Positions 1 through 7,517 of a stretch of DNA of 17,381 nt are shown here, piece by piece (within the stretch, counting starts at the first letter, position 1; each line of letters begins with the position of its first letter). The DNA lies in the NCBI GenBank assembly GCA_964499485.1, contig CAZCLF010000032.1, positions 1 to 17,381 on the forward strand, in the 5' to 3' direction. The translations under genes were made by a program, and so were the position numbers. A model generated the notes under the pieces. The model made no database searches and was not told the DNA's origin. It saw only the letters and a program-made list of their open reading frames with translations. The stretch is from Ga0074130 sp964499485 (GTDB lineage: Bacteria; Pseudomonadota; Gammaproteobacteria; Burkholderiales; Rhodocyclaceae).

Positions 1-49
1 ACTCGGTTTGGGTCAGGGGCTTGGCAAGACGAACGTTGAACTGGGACAT
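1..49 (-). CDS. 5' end of an unidentified leftward gene (partial)
   Basis: Reading leftward from an ATG at 49-47, the frame stays open to the window edge and encodes MSQFNVRLAKPLTQTE. Only 16 codons are visible, so no family can be named. There is no convincing Shine-Dalgarno sequence (the bases just upstream are CCGCCCTCCGC). If real, the gene is divergent from the P-type ATPase and shares the 50-213 intergenic region with it. The call rests only on an open frame with a start codon at a plausible distance from the divergent gene. Confidence 0.35.
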   Translation of the reverse strand, partial: MSQFNVRLAKPLTQTE

Positions 50-78
50 GCGGAGGGCGGCGGTAACACCGGAAACGT

Positions 79-113
79 AATCAGGCGCGCATTATCTCAG
101 GGCGCGCCTGATT
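79..113. repeat. Perfect 12-bp inverted repeat between divergent genes
   Basis: AATCAGGCGCGC at 79-90 is perfectly complementary to GCGCGCCTGATT at 102-113, with an 11-base loop at 91-101. No T-run follows on either strand, so it is not an ordinary intrinsic terminator. It lies just upstream of the FNR-like box at 122-135 and between two divergent genes. It could be an operator for a dimeric regulator or an RNA hairpin in the leftward gene's leader. Confidence 0.6.
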
Positions 114-121
114 CGGTGTGA

Positions 122-135
122 TTGACACATATCAA
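122..135 (+). promoter_or_regulatory. FNR/Anr-like box upstream of the P-type ATPase
   Basis: TTGACACATATCAA matches the FNR/Anr consensus TTGAT-N4-ATCAA at nine of ten defined positions. A possible -10 hexamer, TACAGT, lies at 159-164. The box centre is 33 bases from the -10 centre, close to the usual class II arrangement (site at about -41.5). This predicts transcription from about 170 and favours the ATG at 214 as the ATPase start. The site was inferred by eye only. Confidence 0.5.
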
Positions 136-213
136 GCCGGCTTACCGGCAATGCAGGCTACAGTGGGCTCAGCGCAGTCGTTATGCGCCCTCTTTCCTCA
201 CCGGTCACACGCC

Positions 214-2739
214 ATGCCCTGGAACGAACACGGATTGAGTCAGGCTGAAGCCGCCCGCCGCTTGCAAACCTATGGCGCCAACGCGCTAGACCAGCAAGAG
301 CAACGCGGCTTCTGGCGCACCTGTATCGGCATCCTCACCGAGCCCATGTTTCTGCTCTTGCTCGGCGCGGCAGGCATTTACCTGCTGCTGGGCGACGTGC
401 GTGAGGGCATGGTACTGGCAGCGTTTGCAATGTTCTCCATTGGCTTAGTGATCGTGCAGGAGCGGCGCAGCGAACGCGCGTTGGATGCCTTGCGCTCACT
501 CTCGTCGCCTTTGGCGCGGGTAGTGCGTGATGGCCAAGTGCTACAGATTGATGCAAGCGAGGTGGTGCCCGGCGACACGCTGTTGCTGGCAGAGGGCGAA
601 CGCATTGCCGCCGATGCACGGGTGCGCAAGGCCTCTGATCTGGCGGTGGATGAATCGCTGCTGACGGGCGAGAGTGTGCCAGTGCGCAAACAAGCCTCGG
701 CGCAAGACGCGCCTGAAGCACCGGCCACGCCGGGCGGGGACGACCAACCCTGTGTGTTTGCTGGCACGCTGATTGTGAGCGGCCACGGCATGGTCGAAGT
801 CACCACCACCGGCATTCACAGCCAGATTGGGCAGATTGGCTCTACGCTGGCTAGCATTGCGCCGGAAGACACACTGCTGCAGCGCGTGGTGAAGAAGTTC
901 GTGCGCTGGTTTTCACTTGGCGCCGTCGTTATCAGTGCTTGTCTGGTGCTGTGGTACGGCTTGCAACGTGGTGAGTGGATGCAGGGTGTGCTGTCCGGCA
1001 TTGCGGTAGCGATGTCAATGCTGCCAGAAGAGATCCCCATGGCGTTAACAGTCTTGCTGGCGCTGGGGGCGTGGCGTTTGGCGCAGGGCAAGGTGCTGGT
1101 GCACCGCCCGGCTGTGATTGAGACACTGGGCGCAGCGACCATGTTGTGTGTGGACAAGACCGGCACACTGACCGAAAACCGCATGCGCGTCAGCGTGCTC
1201 TTCGCCAACGGCCAGTTCATCGACATTGATAAAGCGGCAGAAACATTGCCGGAGGATGTGCACCGCGTGCTCGAATACGCGCTGCTGGCCTCGCGGCGCA
1301 AAGGCGTGGACCCCATGGATCAGGCGGTGATCCAGCTAGGTGAGCGCATCTTGGCCTCAACTGAACACCTGCACCCAAGCTGGACGCTGGAAGAAGAATA
1401 CGAGCTGACGCCGCAGTTGCTGGCGATGTCGCGGGCATGGGTGGGCAATGACGGCACATTTGCTGTGGGTGCCAAAGGCGCGCCGGAGGCAATTGCTAAT
1501 CTGTGCCACATGGATACCAGCGCCACGGCACAGTTGCTGGCGCAGGTGCAGCAACTTGCCGCGCGCGGCCTGCGTGTGATCGCCGTAGCCAGTAGCAGCC
1601 AGACGCACCCTGATGAAACGGCCCCCGACGAGCAACACGATTACGACTTTGTCTTCGAAGGCCTGATTGGGCTGGCCGACCCATTGCGCGAGACCGTGGC
1701 ACCGGCTGTGACACTGGCGCACACCGCAGGCATCAAGGTGGCAATGATCACGGGTGACTACCCAGCCACGGCACTGGCAATTGCCAAGGAAGCAGGCATC
1801 GCCACCGCAGCCGGCGTGCTGACGGGGAGTGAGATCGAGGCCATGGATGAAGCGGCGCTGATCAAGGCACTCGGCGACGTGCGGGTGTTTGCGCGCGTGA
1901 TGCCAGCGCAAAAGCTGCGGTTGGTGGAAACATTGAAACGCATGGGTGAAGTGGTCGCCATGACGGGCGATGGTGTGAACGACGCGCCGGCGCTCAAGGC
2001 AGCGCATATTGGCATTGCCATGGGCGCGCGTGGCACCGATGTGGCACGCGCCGCGGCAACCGTGGTGCTGCTCGATGAAGACTTCAGCCGTATTGTTGGT
2101 GGCGTCCATATGGGCCGGCGTATTTTTGAAAACCTGCGCAAGGTGATGACCTACATCGTCGCCATTCATGTCCCGATTGCGGGCTTGGCGCTGTTGCCAC
2201 TGCTGATGGGGCTGCCCCCCATGCTGCTACCGATGCACGTGGCCTTGCTGCAAATGCTGATTGATCCAATGTGCTCGATTGCCTTTGAGTCCATCCCACC
2301 CGACGACGACCTGATGCAACGTCCGCCCCGGCCAGCGGCTGACCTAATAATCGGCAAGGCGTTGCTACTACAAGGGGTACTGGACGGTGCAGTGGCCTTG
2401 AGTGCAACGCTGCTGACTTATTGGTATAGCTTGCGTAGCGGCATGGCGGAAGACACGGCCAGAACGCTGGCCATCATCTGTCTGATGGCGGCAAACATTG
2501 CCCTGGTCGTTGTGACCTCCAGCAAGCGCCTGCGGCTACGCACGCTGGCCCGCATGCATCCATCGTTTTGGATCATTCTAGGCAGCGCCAGTGTGCTGCT
2601 CGCTATCGGCATTGCCGCACCGGCGAGCCGCGAGGTGTTGCGCTTTGCCCTGCCGCCCTTATCCGACACATTGATTGCTGCTGCGTTCGGCCTGGGCAGT
2701 GTGTTGCTAGCCAATCGGCTGTTCAGACAACGCACGTGA
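214..2739 (+). CDS. P-type cation-transporting ATPase
   Basis: This is an inner-membrane ion pump driven by ATP through an aspartyl-phosphate intermediate. Numbered from the ATG at 214 (841 aa), it has the N-terminal cation-ATPase domain (GLSQAEAARRL), the actuator motif TGES at 151-154, PEEIP at 271-275 in the ion-binding helix, DKTGTLT with phosphorylated Asp314, the hinge MTGDGVNDAP at 583-592, and a C-terminal membrane domain of several helices. The frame is open back to a GTG at 118, but that start would put the FNR-like box inside the gene, and family similarity begins near residue 3 from 214; neither start has a clear Shine-Dalgarno sequence. PEEIP replaces the PEGLP of classical Ca2+ pumps, so the transported ion is uncertain. 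The gene stands alone and ends at a terminator shared with nirD. An oxygen-responsive promoter is inferred. Confidence 0.88.
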   Translation: MPWNEHGLSQAEAARRLQTYGANALDQQEQRGFWRTCIGILTEPMFLLLLGAAGIYLLLGDVREGMVLAAFAMFSIGLVIVQERRSERALDALRSLSSPLARVVRDGQVLQIDASEVVPGDTLLLAEGERIAADARVRKASDLAVDESLLTGESVPVRKQASAQDAPEAPATPGGDDQPCVFAGTLIVSGHGMVEVTTTGIHSQIGQIGSTLASIAPEDTLLQRVVKKFVRWFSLGAVVISACLVLWYGLQRGEWMQGVLSGIAVAMSMLPEEIPMALTVLLALGAWRLAQGKVLVHRPAVIETLGAATMLCVDKTGTLTENRMRVSVLFANGQFIDIDKAAETLPEDVHRVLEYALLASRRKGVDPMDQAVIQLGERILASTEHLHPSWTLEEEYELTPQLLAMSRAWVGNDGTFAVGAKGAPEAIANLCHMDTSATAQLLAQVQQLAARGLRVIAVASSSQTHPDETAPDEQHDYDFVFEGLIGLADPLRETVAPAVTLAHTAGIKVAMITGDYPATALAIAKEAGIATAAGVLTGSEIEAMDEAALIKALGDVRVFARVMPAQKLRLVETLKRMGEVVAMTGDGVNDAPALKAAHIGIAMGARGTDVARAAATVVLLDEDFSRIVGGVHMGRRIFENLRKVMTYIVAIHVPIAGLALLPLLMGLPPMLLPMHVALLQMLIDPMCSIAFESIPPDDDLMQRPPRPAADLIIGKALLLQGVLDGAVALSATLLTYWYSLRSGMAEDTARTLAIICLMAANIALVVVTSSKRLRLRTLARMHPSFWIILGSASVLLAIGIAAPASREVLRFALPPLSDTLIAAAFGLGSVLLANRLFRQRT

Positions 2740-2745
2740 GCGTAA

Positions 2746-2772
2746 AAAAGCCGGGCACGCAGCCCGGCTTTT
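2746..2772. terminator. Bidirectional intrinsic terminator between the ATPase gene and nirD
   Basis: The arms AAAAGCCGGGC (2746-2756) and GCCCGGCTTTT (2762-2772) are perfectly complementary around the loop ACGCA. A T-run follows the stem on the + strand, and an A-run starting at 2744 gives the U-tract on the - strand. It can therefore end both the rightward ATPase transcript (stop at 2739) and the leftward nirBD transcript (stop at 2791). Confidence 0.9.
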
Positions 2773-2790
2773 GATGCGGTCGTACTTAAT

Positions 2791-3102
2791 TCATACGACG
2801 TTTAGCAGCACCACACCGTTTTCTACCTTGACGTCGAACTTCTTGGTGCAGCCGACATCCGGCGCTTGTGCTTCGCCGGTATCAAGACCAATCTTCCAGC
2901 TGTGCAGTGGGCAGGTGACAGACTTGCCGTGCACGATACCCTGCGACAAGGGACCGCCTTTGTGCGGGCACTTGTCATGCACGGCAAACACTTCGTCTTC
3001 GGCATTACGGAAGACAGCAATGTCGCCCGTGGCTGAACGCACGATACGGCTACCCAATACGGGGATGTCAGTCAGATCGCAGATGGTTTTCCAGTTGCTC
3101 AT
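2791..3102 (-). CDS. nirD: Nitrite reductase (NADH) small subunit, Rieske-type
   Basis: This is the small subunit of cytoplasmic assimilatory NADH-nitrite reductase, partner of NirB in reducing nitrite to ammonium. The 103-residue protein is almost entirely one Rieske-like domain. The cluster-ligand pattern is present as CPHKGGPL (Cys45, His47) and CPLHSW (Cys64, His67). Many enterobacterial NirD proteins have lost these ligands, so here a bound [2Fe-2S] cluster is expected. The length is normal for the family. It starts 36 bases after the nirB stop codon and is surely cotranscribed with it; a weak purine-rich ribosome binding site (AAAGAGAAAAG) precedes the ATG. The shared bidirectional terminator follows. 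Confidence 0.95.
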   Translation of the reverse strand: MSNWKTICDLTDIPVLGSRIVRSATGDIAVFRNAEDEVFAVHDKCPHKGGPLSQGIVHGKSVTCPLHSWKIGLDTGEAQAPDVGCTKKFDVKVENGVVLLNVV

Positions 3103-3138
3103 AGTCTTTTCTCTTTACTGTCTGATGTCGTGCTGAGC

Positions 3139-5592
3139 TTATACCGCAAGGATTTCGTAACGCTTGCGAATCTCTGGATCTTTGACGGCTTGCAGCCAAG
3201 GATCTTCGAAGCCTTGCAGGGAGTAAATCATACGTTCGTACAGCTCCTTGCGACGCTCAGCATCATCGAGAATGATCTTCTTCACATAGTCGAGGCCGAC
3301 GCGAGCCACGTAGTGGCAGGTCCGCTCGAGATAGTAGCCCTCTTCACGATAGAGCTGCAGGAAGGCGGCGGAGTATTCCATGACCTCTTCGTCAGTCCCC
3401 ACTTTGACGAGGAACTCAGCAACTTCTGTTTTGATACCGCCATTGCCAGCAACGTAGATTTCATAGCCGGAATCCACGCCGATCACGCCAACGTCCTTGA
3501 TACCGGCTTCGGCGCAATTACGTGGGCAGCCTGAGACAGCGAGCTTGACCTTGTGCGGTGAGTACATGCCGAACAACATGGTTTCCAGCTTGACGCCCAT
3601 GCTCATGGATTTCTGCGTACCGAAGCGGCAGTGCTCTGCCCCCACACAGGTCTTCACGGTGCGAATGCTCTTGCCATATGCATGGCCTGACACCATGCCG
3701 GCCTTGGAGAGGTCTTCCCACATCTTGGGCAGATCTTCTTTCTTGACGCCAAGCAAATCGATACGCTGACCGCCGGTTACCTTGACAGTCGGCACCTTGA
3801 ACTTATCCGCCACATCGGCAATCGCACGCAGCTCATCCGGCGTGGTGAGGCCGCCGAGCATACGCGGCACGACCGAGTAGGTGCCATCCTTTTGGATGTT
3901 GGCGTGATGACGCTCGTTGATGTAGCGCGACTGTGGATCATCAATGGCTTCGTGCGGCCAGCTGGAGATCAGGTAGTAGTTGAGTGCCGGGCGGCAGGTT
4001 GCGCAGCCATTTGGCGTCTTCCAGGCCAGCTCCTTCATCACCTCAGGAATGGTCAGCAGATGCTTGTCGACGATGGCTTTGCGAACGGCCCCGTGATTGT
4101 GGTCGGTACAGCCACACACCGGCTTGTCGCTTGGGTTGGCTTGTTGATAGGCACCGCCCAAGGTCGAAGCAAGAATTTGCTCCACTAAACCGGTACAGGA
4201 ACCACATGAGCTGGCGGCCTTGGTGTGCTTCTTGACCTCATCCAGCGTGAACAGGCCTTGCTCTTTGATGGCTTTGACGATGGTGCCTTTGCACACACCG
4301 TTACAACCGCACACCTCAGCAGTGTCAGCCATCATGGCCGCTTTGTTGTTACCCGCATGGCCCACATCCCCCACGCGGCTGGCATGCGCCATTTCGCCGA
4401 ACATAAGTGAGTCACGCATTTCGCCAATGCTTTGCTGATCCTTGAGCAACTGGAAGTACCACCCACCATCGCTGGTGTCGCCATACATGACGGCGCCAAT
4501 CAGCTTGTCGTCCTTGAGCACCAGCTTTTTGTACACACCGCCGGAGGGGTCGTGGAGAACGATTTCTTCGGTGTCTTCGCCGCCCATGAATTCGCCAGCC
4601 GAGAACACATCAATACCGGTCACCTTGAGCTTGGTCGACGTGACGGAACCTTGATAGCGGCCAATACCGTGCATGGCCAAATGATTAGCGCAAACTTTGG
4701 CCTGCTCGAACAGCGGTGCAACCAGCCCGTAAGCAATGCCGCGATGCTCGGCACATTCGCCGATGGCATAGACGCGTGGATCGTAGGTTTGCATCGTGTC
4801 GTTGACCACCACGCCACGGTTGGTATGAATACCTGCATTCTTAGCAAGCTCGGCATTCGGACGAATGCCCGCCGCCATGACGACGATATCCGCTGGCAGA
4901 GTTTCGCCGCTCTTCAGTTTCAGCGCGCAGACACGGCCACTTTCGCCCTTGACCAACTCGGTGGTCGAGGCGCTGAGCTTGAACTTGATGCCCTTTTCTT
5001 CCAGCGACTTCATCAGCATGTCGGCAGCAGCCTTGTCTAGCTGACGCTCCATGATCCATTCGCCGATGTGCACAACGGTCACATCCATCCCACGCAGCAG
5101 CATGCCGTTGGCCGCTTCCAGACCAAGCAGACCAGCGCCAATCACAACAGCGTGCTTATACAAGCGCGCGGCTTCGATCATCATGTTGGTATCGGCGATG
5201 TCGCGATAACCAATCACACCCGGCAAATCCTTGCCCGGCACAGGCAAGATAAATGGCGACGAGCCGGTCGCCAGCAGCAAACGATCGTACTTCGCGGTGG
5301 TGCCATCGCTGGCGATCACGGTGCGGTTAGTCCGGTCGATGCGCTCGATCTTCTTACCCAGATGCAGGGTGATCTTGTGCTCGGCGTACCACTCAAGCGA
5401 GTTCAGGATGATGTCGCGCACGCCCATTTCGCCGGCAAGAACGGGGGACAGCATGATGCGGTTGTAATTGGGATGGGGTTCTGCGCCAAAGACAGTAATG
5501 TCGTACATATCAGGCGCATGTTTGAGCAGCTCTTCAAGGGTACGGCAGCCTGCCATCCCGTTACCGATCATGACTAGTTTTAGTTTTTCCAT
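3139..5592 (-). CDS. nirB: Nitrite reductase (NADH) large subunit
   Basis: This is the catalytic subunit that carries electrons from NADH through FAD and iron-sulfur centres to siroheme, reducing nitrite to ammonium in the cytoplasm. Domains in order over 817 aa: an FAD-binding Rossmann fold (IGNGMAG, 9-15); an NAD-binding fold (IGAGLLGLEA, 151-160); two BFD-like [2Fe-2S] regions (Cys428, Cys430, Cys463, Cys466; then Cys493, Cys495, Cys530, Cys533); a ferredoxin-like half-domain; and the siroheme/[4Fe-4S] site with Cys649, Cys655, Cys689 and Cys693 (CVGAEHC and CPRNC). The ATG follows GAGGA with good spacing. The length is slightly below the E. coli protein. It is followed by nirD, and separated from nrtD upstream by a terminator, which suggests a promoter of its own. 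The siroheme need fits the nearby cbiX. Confidence 0.97.
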   Translation of the reverse strand: MEKLKLVMIGNGMAGCRTLEELLKHAPDMYDITVFGAEPHPNYNRIMLSPVLAGEMGVRDIILNSLEWYAEHKITLHLGKKIERIDRTNRTVIASDGTTAKYDRLLLATGSSPFILPVPGKDLPGVIGYRDIADTNMMIEAARLYKHAVVIGAGLLGLEAANGMLLRGMDVTVVHIGEWIMERQLDKAAADMLMKSLEEKGIKFKLSASTTELVKGESGRVCALKLKSGETLPADIVVMAAGIRPNAELAKNAGIHTNRGVVVNDTMQTYDPRVYAIGECAEHRGIAYGLVAPLFEQAKVCANHLAMHGIGRYQGSVTSTKLKVTGIDVFSAGEFMGGEDTEEIVLHDPSGGVYKKLVLKDDKLIGAVMYGDTSDGGWYFQLLKDQQSIGEMRDSLMFGEMAHASRVGDVGHAGNNKAAMMADTAEVCGCNGVCKGTIVKAIKEQGLFTLDEVKKHTKAASSCGSCTGLVEQILASTLGGAYQQANPSDKPVCGCTDHNHGAVRKAIVDKHLLTIPEVMKELAWKTPNGCATCRPALNYYLISSWPHEAIDDPQSRYINERHHANIQKDGTYSVVPRMLGGLTTPDELRAIADVADKFKVPTVKVTGGQRIDLLGVKKEDLPKMWEDLSKAGMVSGHAYGKSIRTVKTCVGAEHCRFGTQKSMSMGVKLETMLFGMYSPHKVKLAVSGCPRNCAEAGIKDVGVIGVDSGYEIYVAGNGGIKTEVAEFLVKVGTDEEVMEYSAAFLQLYREEGYYLERTCHYVARVGLDYVKKIILDDAERRKELYERMIYSLQGFEDPWLQAVKDPEIRKRYEILAV

Positions 5593-5640
5593 CGCGTGTT
5601 CCTCACAGCGGTCTTATCTAGTGTCGATTGCTTTTATTCG

Positions 5641-5660
5641 TTGCTGGCATGTGTCAGCAA
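5641..5660. repeat. Short inverted repeat in the nirB upstream region
   Basis: TTGCTG at 5641-5646 and CAGCAA at 5655-5660 form a 6-bp inverted repeat with an 8-base spacer. It lies about 50 bases upstream of the nirB start and downstream of the nrtD terminator in the direction of transcription, so it could be an operator for a nirBD promoter. No T-run follows it. I saw no convincing sigma-70 or sigma-54 promoter in this gap. Confidence 0.3.
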
Positions 5661-5708
5661 TCCGGGTACTGAAAATGCAACTTTTAGGATCTTGAATCGT
5701 CCAGGCCT

Positions 5709-5746
5709 AAAAAAACCGGCCCTGCTCCGGCACGCCGGAACAGGGC
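5709..5746 (-). terminator. Intrinsic terminator after nrtD
   Basis: Read leftward, a GC-rich hairpin (5719-5746, arms of about 13 bases with one mismatch) is followed directly by seven U residues (A-run at 5709-5715). It begins six bases beyond the nrtD stop codon. It should end most nrtABD transcripts before nirB, so nirBD either has its own promoter or relies on read-through. Confidence 0.88.
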
Positions 5747-5751
5747 ACGGC

Positions 5752-6546
5752 TCAAGCTGCCTTTTTAAGCTGTTTGCGATGCAGGAAGTCCACCACCGCT
5801 GCACGGTACTTAGCGAATTCTGGCTTTTCAACAAGATCCAAACGGTCACGTGGCCAGGCCAGATCAACATCGACCACTTGACCGATGGTGGCGGCAGGAC
5901 CGTTAGTCATCATTACGATGCGATCCGACAGTAAAACGGCTTCGTCCACATCGTGCGTCACCATCACAACGGTGGCGCCGGTTTCCGACATCACACGCAT
6001 CAGTTCGTCCTGCAGGCTTGCGCGAGTGAGTGCATCCAATGCACCGAAAGGCTCATCCATCAACAGGATCTTGGGCTCCATGGCGAAGGCACGGGCAATC
6101 CCCACACGCTGCTTCATCCCGCCTGACACTTCGTGCGGGTACTTGTCCATGGCATGGCTCATGCGAACCATTTCAAGCGCTTCAGTCGTGCGTACCTTGA
6201 GCTTGGGCTTGCCTTCCTTGGCACCAAATACACGCTCAACGGCGAGGTACACGTTTTCGTAGCAGGTCAGCCAGGGCAGCAGCGAATGGTTCTGGAACAC
6301 CACGGCACGCTCTGGGCCTGGACCAGCGATTTCACGACCGTCGCACAGCAGCACACCGGATGTGGGCAACGTAAGGCCTGCGATCAGGTTCAGCAGGGTC
6401 GACTTGCCGCAACCGGAGTGACCGATCAACGAAACGACCTCACCTTCGCGAATGTCGAGGTTGATATCACGCAGGGCAATAAACTTGCCATTCTTGGTAT
6501 CGAAGGTTTGACCAACATCTTCGATCTTAACGAGTGTCTTGGACAT
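5752..6546 (-). CDS. nrtD: Nitrate/nitrite ABC transporter ATP-binding protein
   Basis: This is the cytoplasmic ATPase that powers nitrate/nitrite import with NrtA and NrtB (also called NasD). The 264-residue protein has Walker A GHSGCGKST at 42-50, the Q-loop VVFQNHSLLPW around 85, the ABC signature SGGMKQR at 141-147, Walker B LLMDEP at 161-166 and the switch His198. The frame is open upstream to 6669, but the extra N-terminus is serine-rich, has no family character and overlaps the end of nrtB. The ATG at 6546 follows GGGAGA with suitable spacing and gives the normal family N-terminus (MSKTLVKIEDV). It lies 19 bases after nrtB. Nitrate/nitrite specificity comes from context; the same family includes cyanate and taurine-type importers. 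Confidence 0.92.
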   Translation of the reverse strand: MSKTLVKIEDVGQTFDTKNGKFIALRDINLDIREGEVVSLIGHSGCGKSTLLNLIAGLTLPTSGVLLCDGREIAGPGPERAVVFQNHSLLPWLTCYENVYLAVERVFGAKEGKPKLKVRTTEALEMVRMSHAMDKYPHEVSGGMKQRVGIARAFAMEPKILLMDEPFGALDALTRASLQDELMRVMSETGATVVMVTHDVDEAVLLSDRIVMMTNGPAATIGQVVDVDLAWPRDRLDLVEKPEFAKYRAAVVDFLHRKQLKKAA

Positions 6547-6565
6547 CTTGATGTCTCCCGGAGGA

Positions 6566-7453
6566 TTAGCGGGTTTCGTAAGTGAAACGCTTGGCGATGA
6601 AGAGCAGGAATTGTTCGAGCAGCAGGCCGACAATACCGATGACGAAGATGGCGATGATGATGTGCTCAACCTTCAGGTTGTTCCACTCGTCCCACACCCA
6701 GAAACCGATACCCACGCCGCCGGTCAGCATTTCAGCGGCGACGATCACCAGCCAAGCGGTACCGATGGAGAGACGGATACCGGTGAGCATGTAAGGCAAT
6801 ACAGCCGGGAAGAGAATCTTGGTGACCACCTGCCATTCCGGCAGATTGAGCACGCGGGCAACGTTAAGGTAATCCTGCGGCACACGACGCACGCCTTCTG
6901 CGGTGTTAAGGATCATCGGCCAGATGGAGCAGATAAAGATCGTCCAGGTAGCGGCTGGGTCAGCCTTCTTGAAAACCAGCAGACCAATCGGGAGCCAGGC
7001 CAGTGGCGACACCGGACGTAGCAGGCTGATGATGGGATCAACCATGCTGCTCATAAACTTGAAACGGCCGAGCATAAAGCCAAGCGGGATACCCACGGCA
7101 GCGGCGAAACCAAAACCAATACCAACGCGCTTGAGCGAAGACAGGATGTTCCAGCCAATGCCAAGATCGTTCGGGCCATTTTCATAAAACGGATTGGAGA
7201 AGATGGCAACTGCCGCATCCCACGTCACTGCAGGGTTAGGAATACTGCCGCCCTTGAGCGAAATCAGCTCCCAAATGCCGACCAGCAGCGCAAGGCCAAA
7301 CAGGGGCGGAATAACTGACTTCAGGAAGGCACGGAATTTTTCCGCATTTTCACTTGCCGGTTTGGTCGATGCAGGGTGGCTTACCAACTCAACGGGTTTT
7401 GCCGCTGTGGTTACGACTTCTTCTGTTGTTTTTTCCATGGTCAATGCACTCAT
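6566..7453 (-). CDS. nrtB: Nitrate/nitrite ABC transporter permease
   Basis: This is the inner-membrane channel subunit of the nitrate/nitrite importer (NasE/NtrB-type). After a polar N-terminus of about 60 residues come several hydrophobic segments, first near LFGLALLVGIWELISL. The permease family EAA-like loop is present as AAEMLTGGVGIGFWVWDEW in the C-terminal third and contacts the ATPase. The ATG at 7453 is chosen because GGAG lies seven bases upstream (GGAGAAAGAAATG); an in-frame GTG at 7471 would place that site inside the gene. The 295-aa length is normal. It sits between nrtA and nrtD, behind a strong intercistronic hairpin that could lower its expression relative to nrtA. Confidence 0.93.
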   Translation of the reverse strand: MSALTMEKTTEEVVTTAAKPVELVSHPASTKPASENAEKFRAFLKSVIPPLFGLALLVGIWELISLKGGSIPNPAVTWDAAVAIFSNPFYENGPNDLGIGWNILSSLKRVGIGFGFAAAVGIPLGFMLGRFKFMSSMVDPIISLLRPVSPLAWLPIGLLVFKKADPAATWTIFICSIWPMILNTAEGVRRVPQDYLNVARVLNLPEWQVVTKILFPAVLPYMLTGIRLSIGTAWLVIVAAEMLTGGVGIGFWVWDEWNNLKVEHIIIAIFVIGIVGLLLEQFLLFIAKRFTYETR

Positions 7454-7476
7454 TTCTTTCTCCAGATTCACTGCGA

Positions 7477-7512
7477 CTCACACCGGGCATGGCAGCTCAT
7501 GCCCGGTGTGAG
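7477..7512. repeat. Perfect 15-bp intercistronic hairpin between nrtA and nrtB
   Basis: CTCACACCGGGCATG (7477-7491) and CATGCCCGGTGTGAG (7498-7512) are perfectly complementary around a 6-base loop. The hairpin starts six bases after the nrtA stop codon and ends before the nrtB ribosome binding site. No T-tract follows it in the leftward direction, so it is more likely an mRNA-stabilising or processing element, or a partial terminator, than a full stop. It would favour a molar excess of binding protein over permease. Confidence 0.85.
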
Positions 7513-7517
7513 AGGTG

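Noticed and set aside
1357..2169. 270-codon frame antisense to the P-type ATPase
   Set aside because: Its composition (His/Arg/Cys-rich) is typical of a frame shadow of a GC-rich gene, and the sense strand has clear P-type motifs.
4432..5040. 202-codon frame antisense to nirB
   Set aside because: Shadow of the nirB codon pattern; no ribosome binding site or family features.
6547..6669. Longer N-terminus for nrtD
   Set aside because: The extra residues are serine-rich, overlap the end of nrtB, and a proper ribosome binding site precedes the ATG at 6546.
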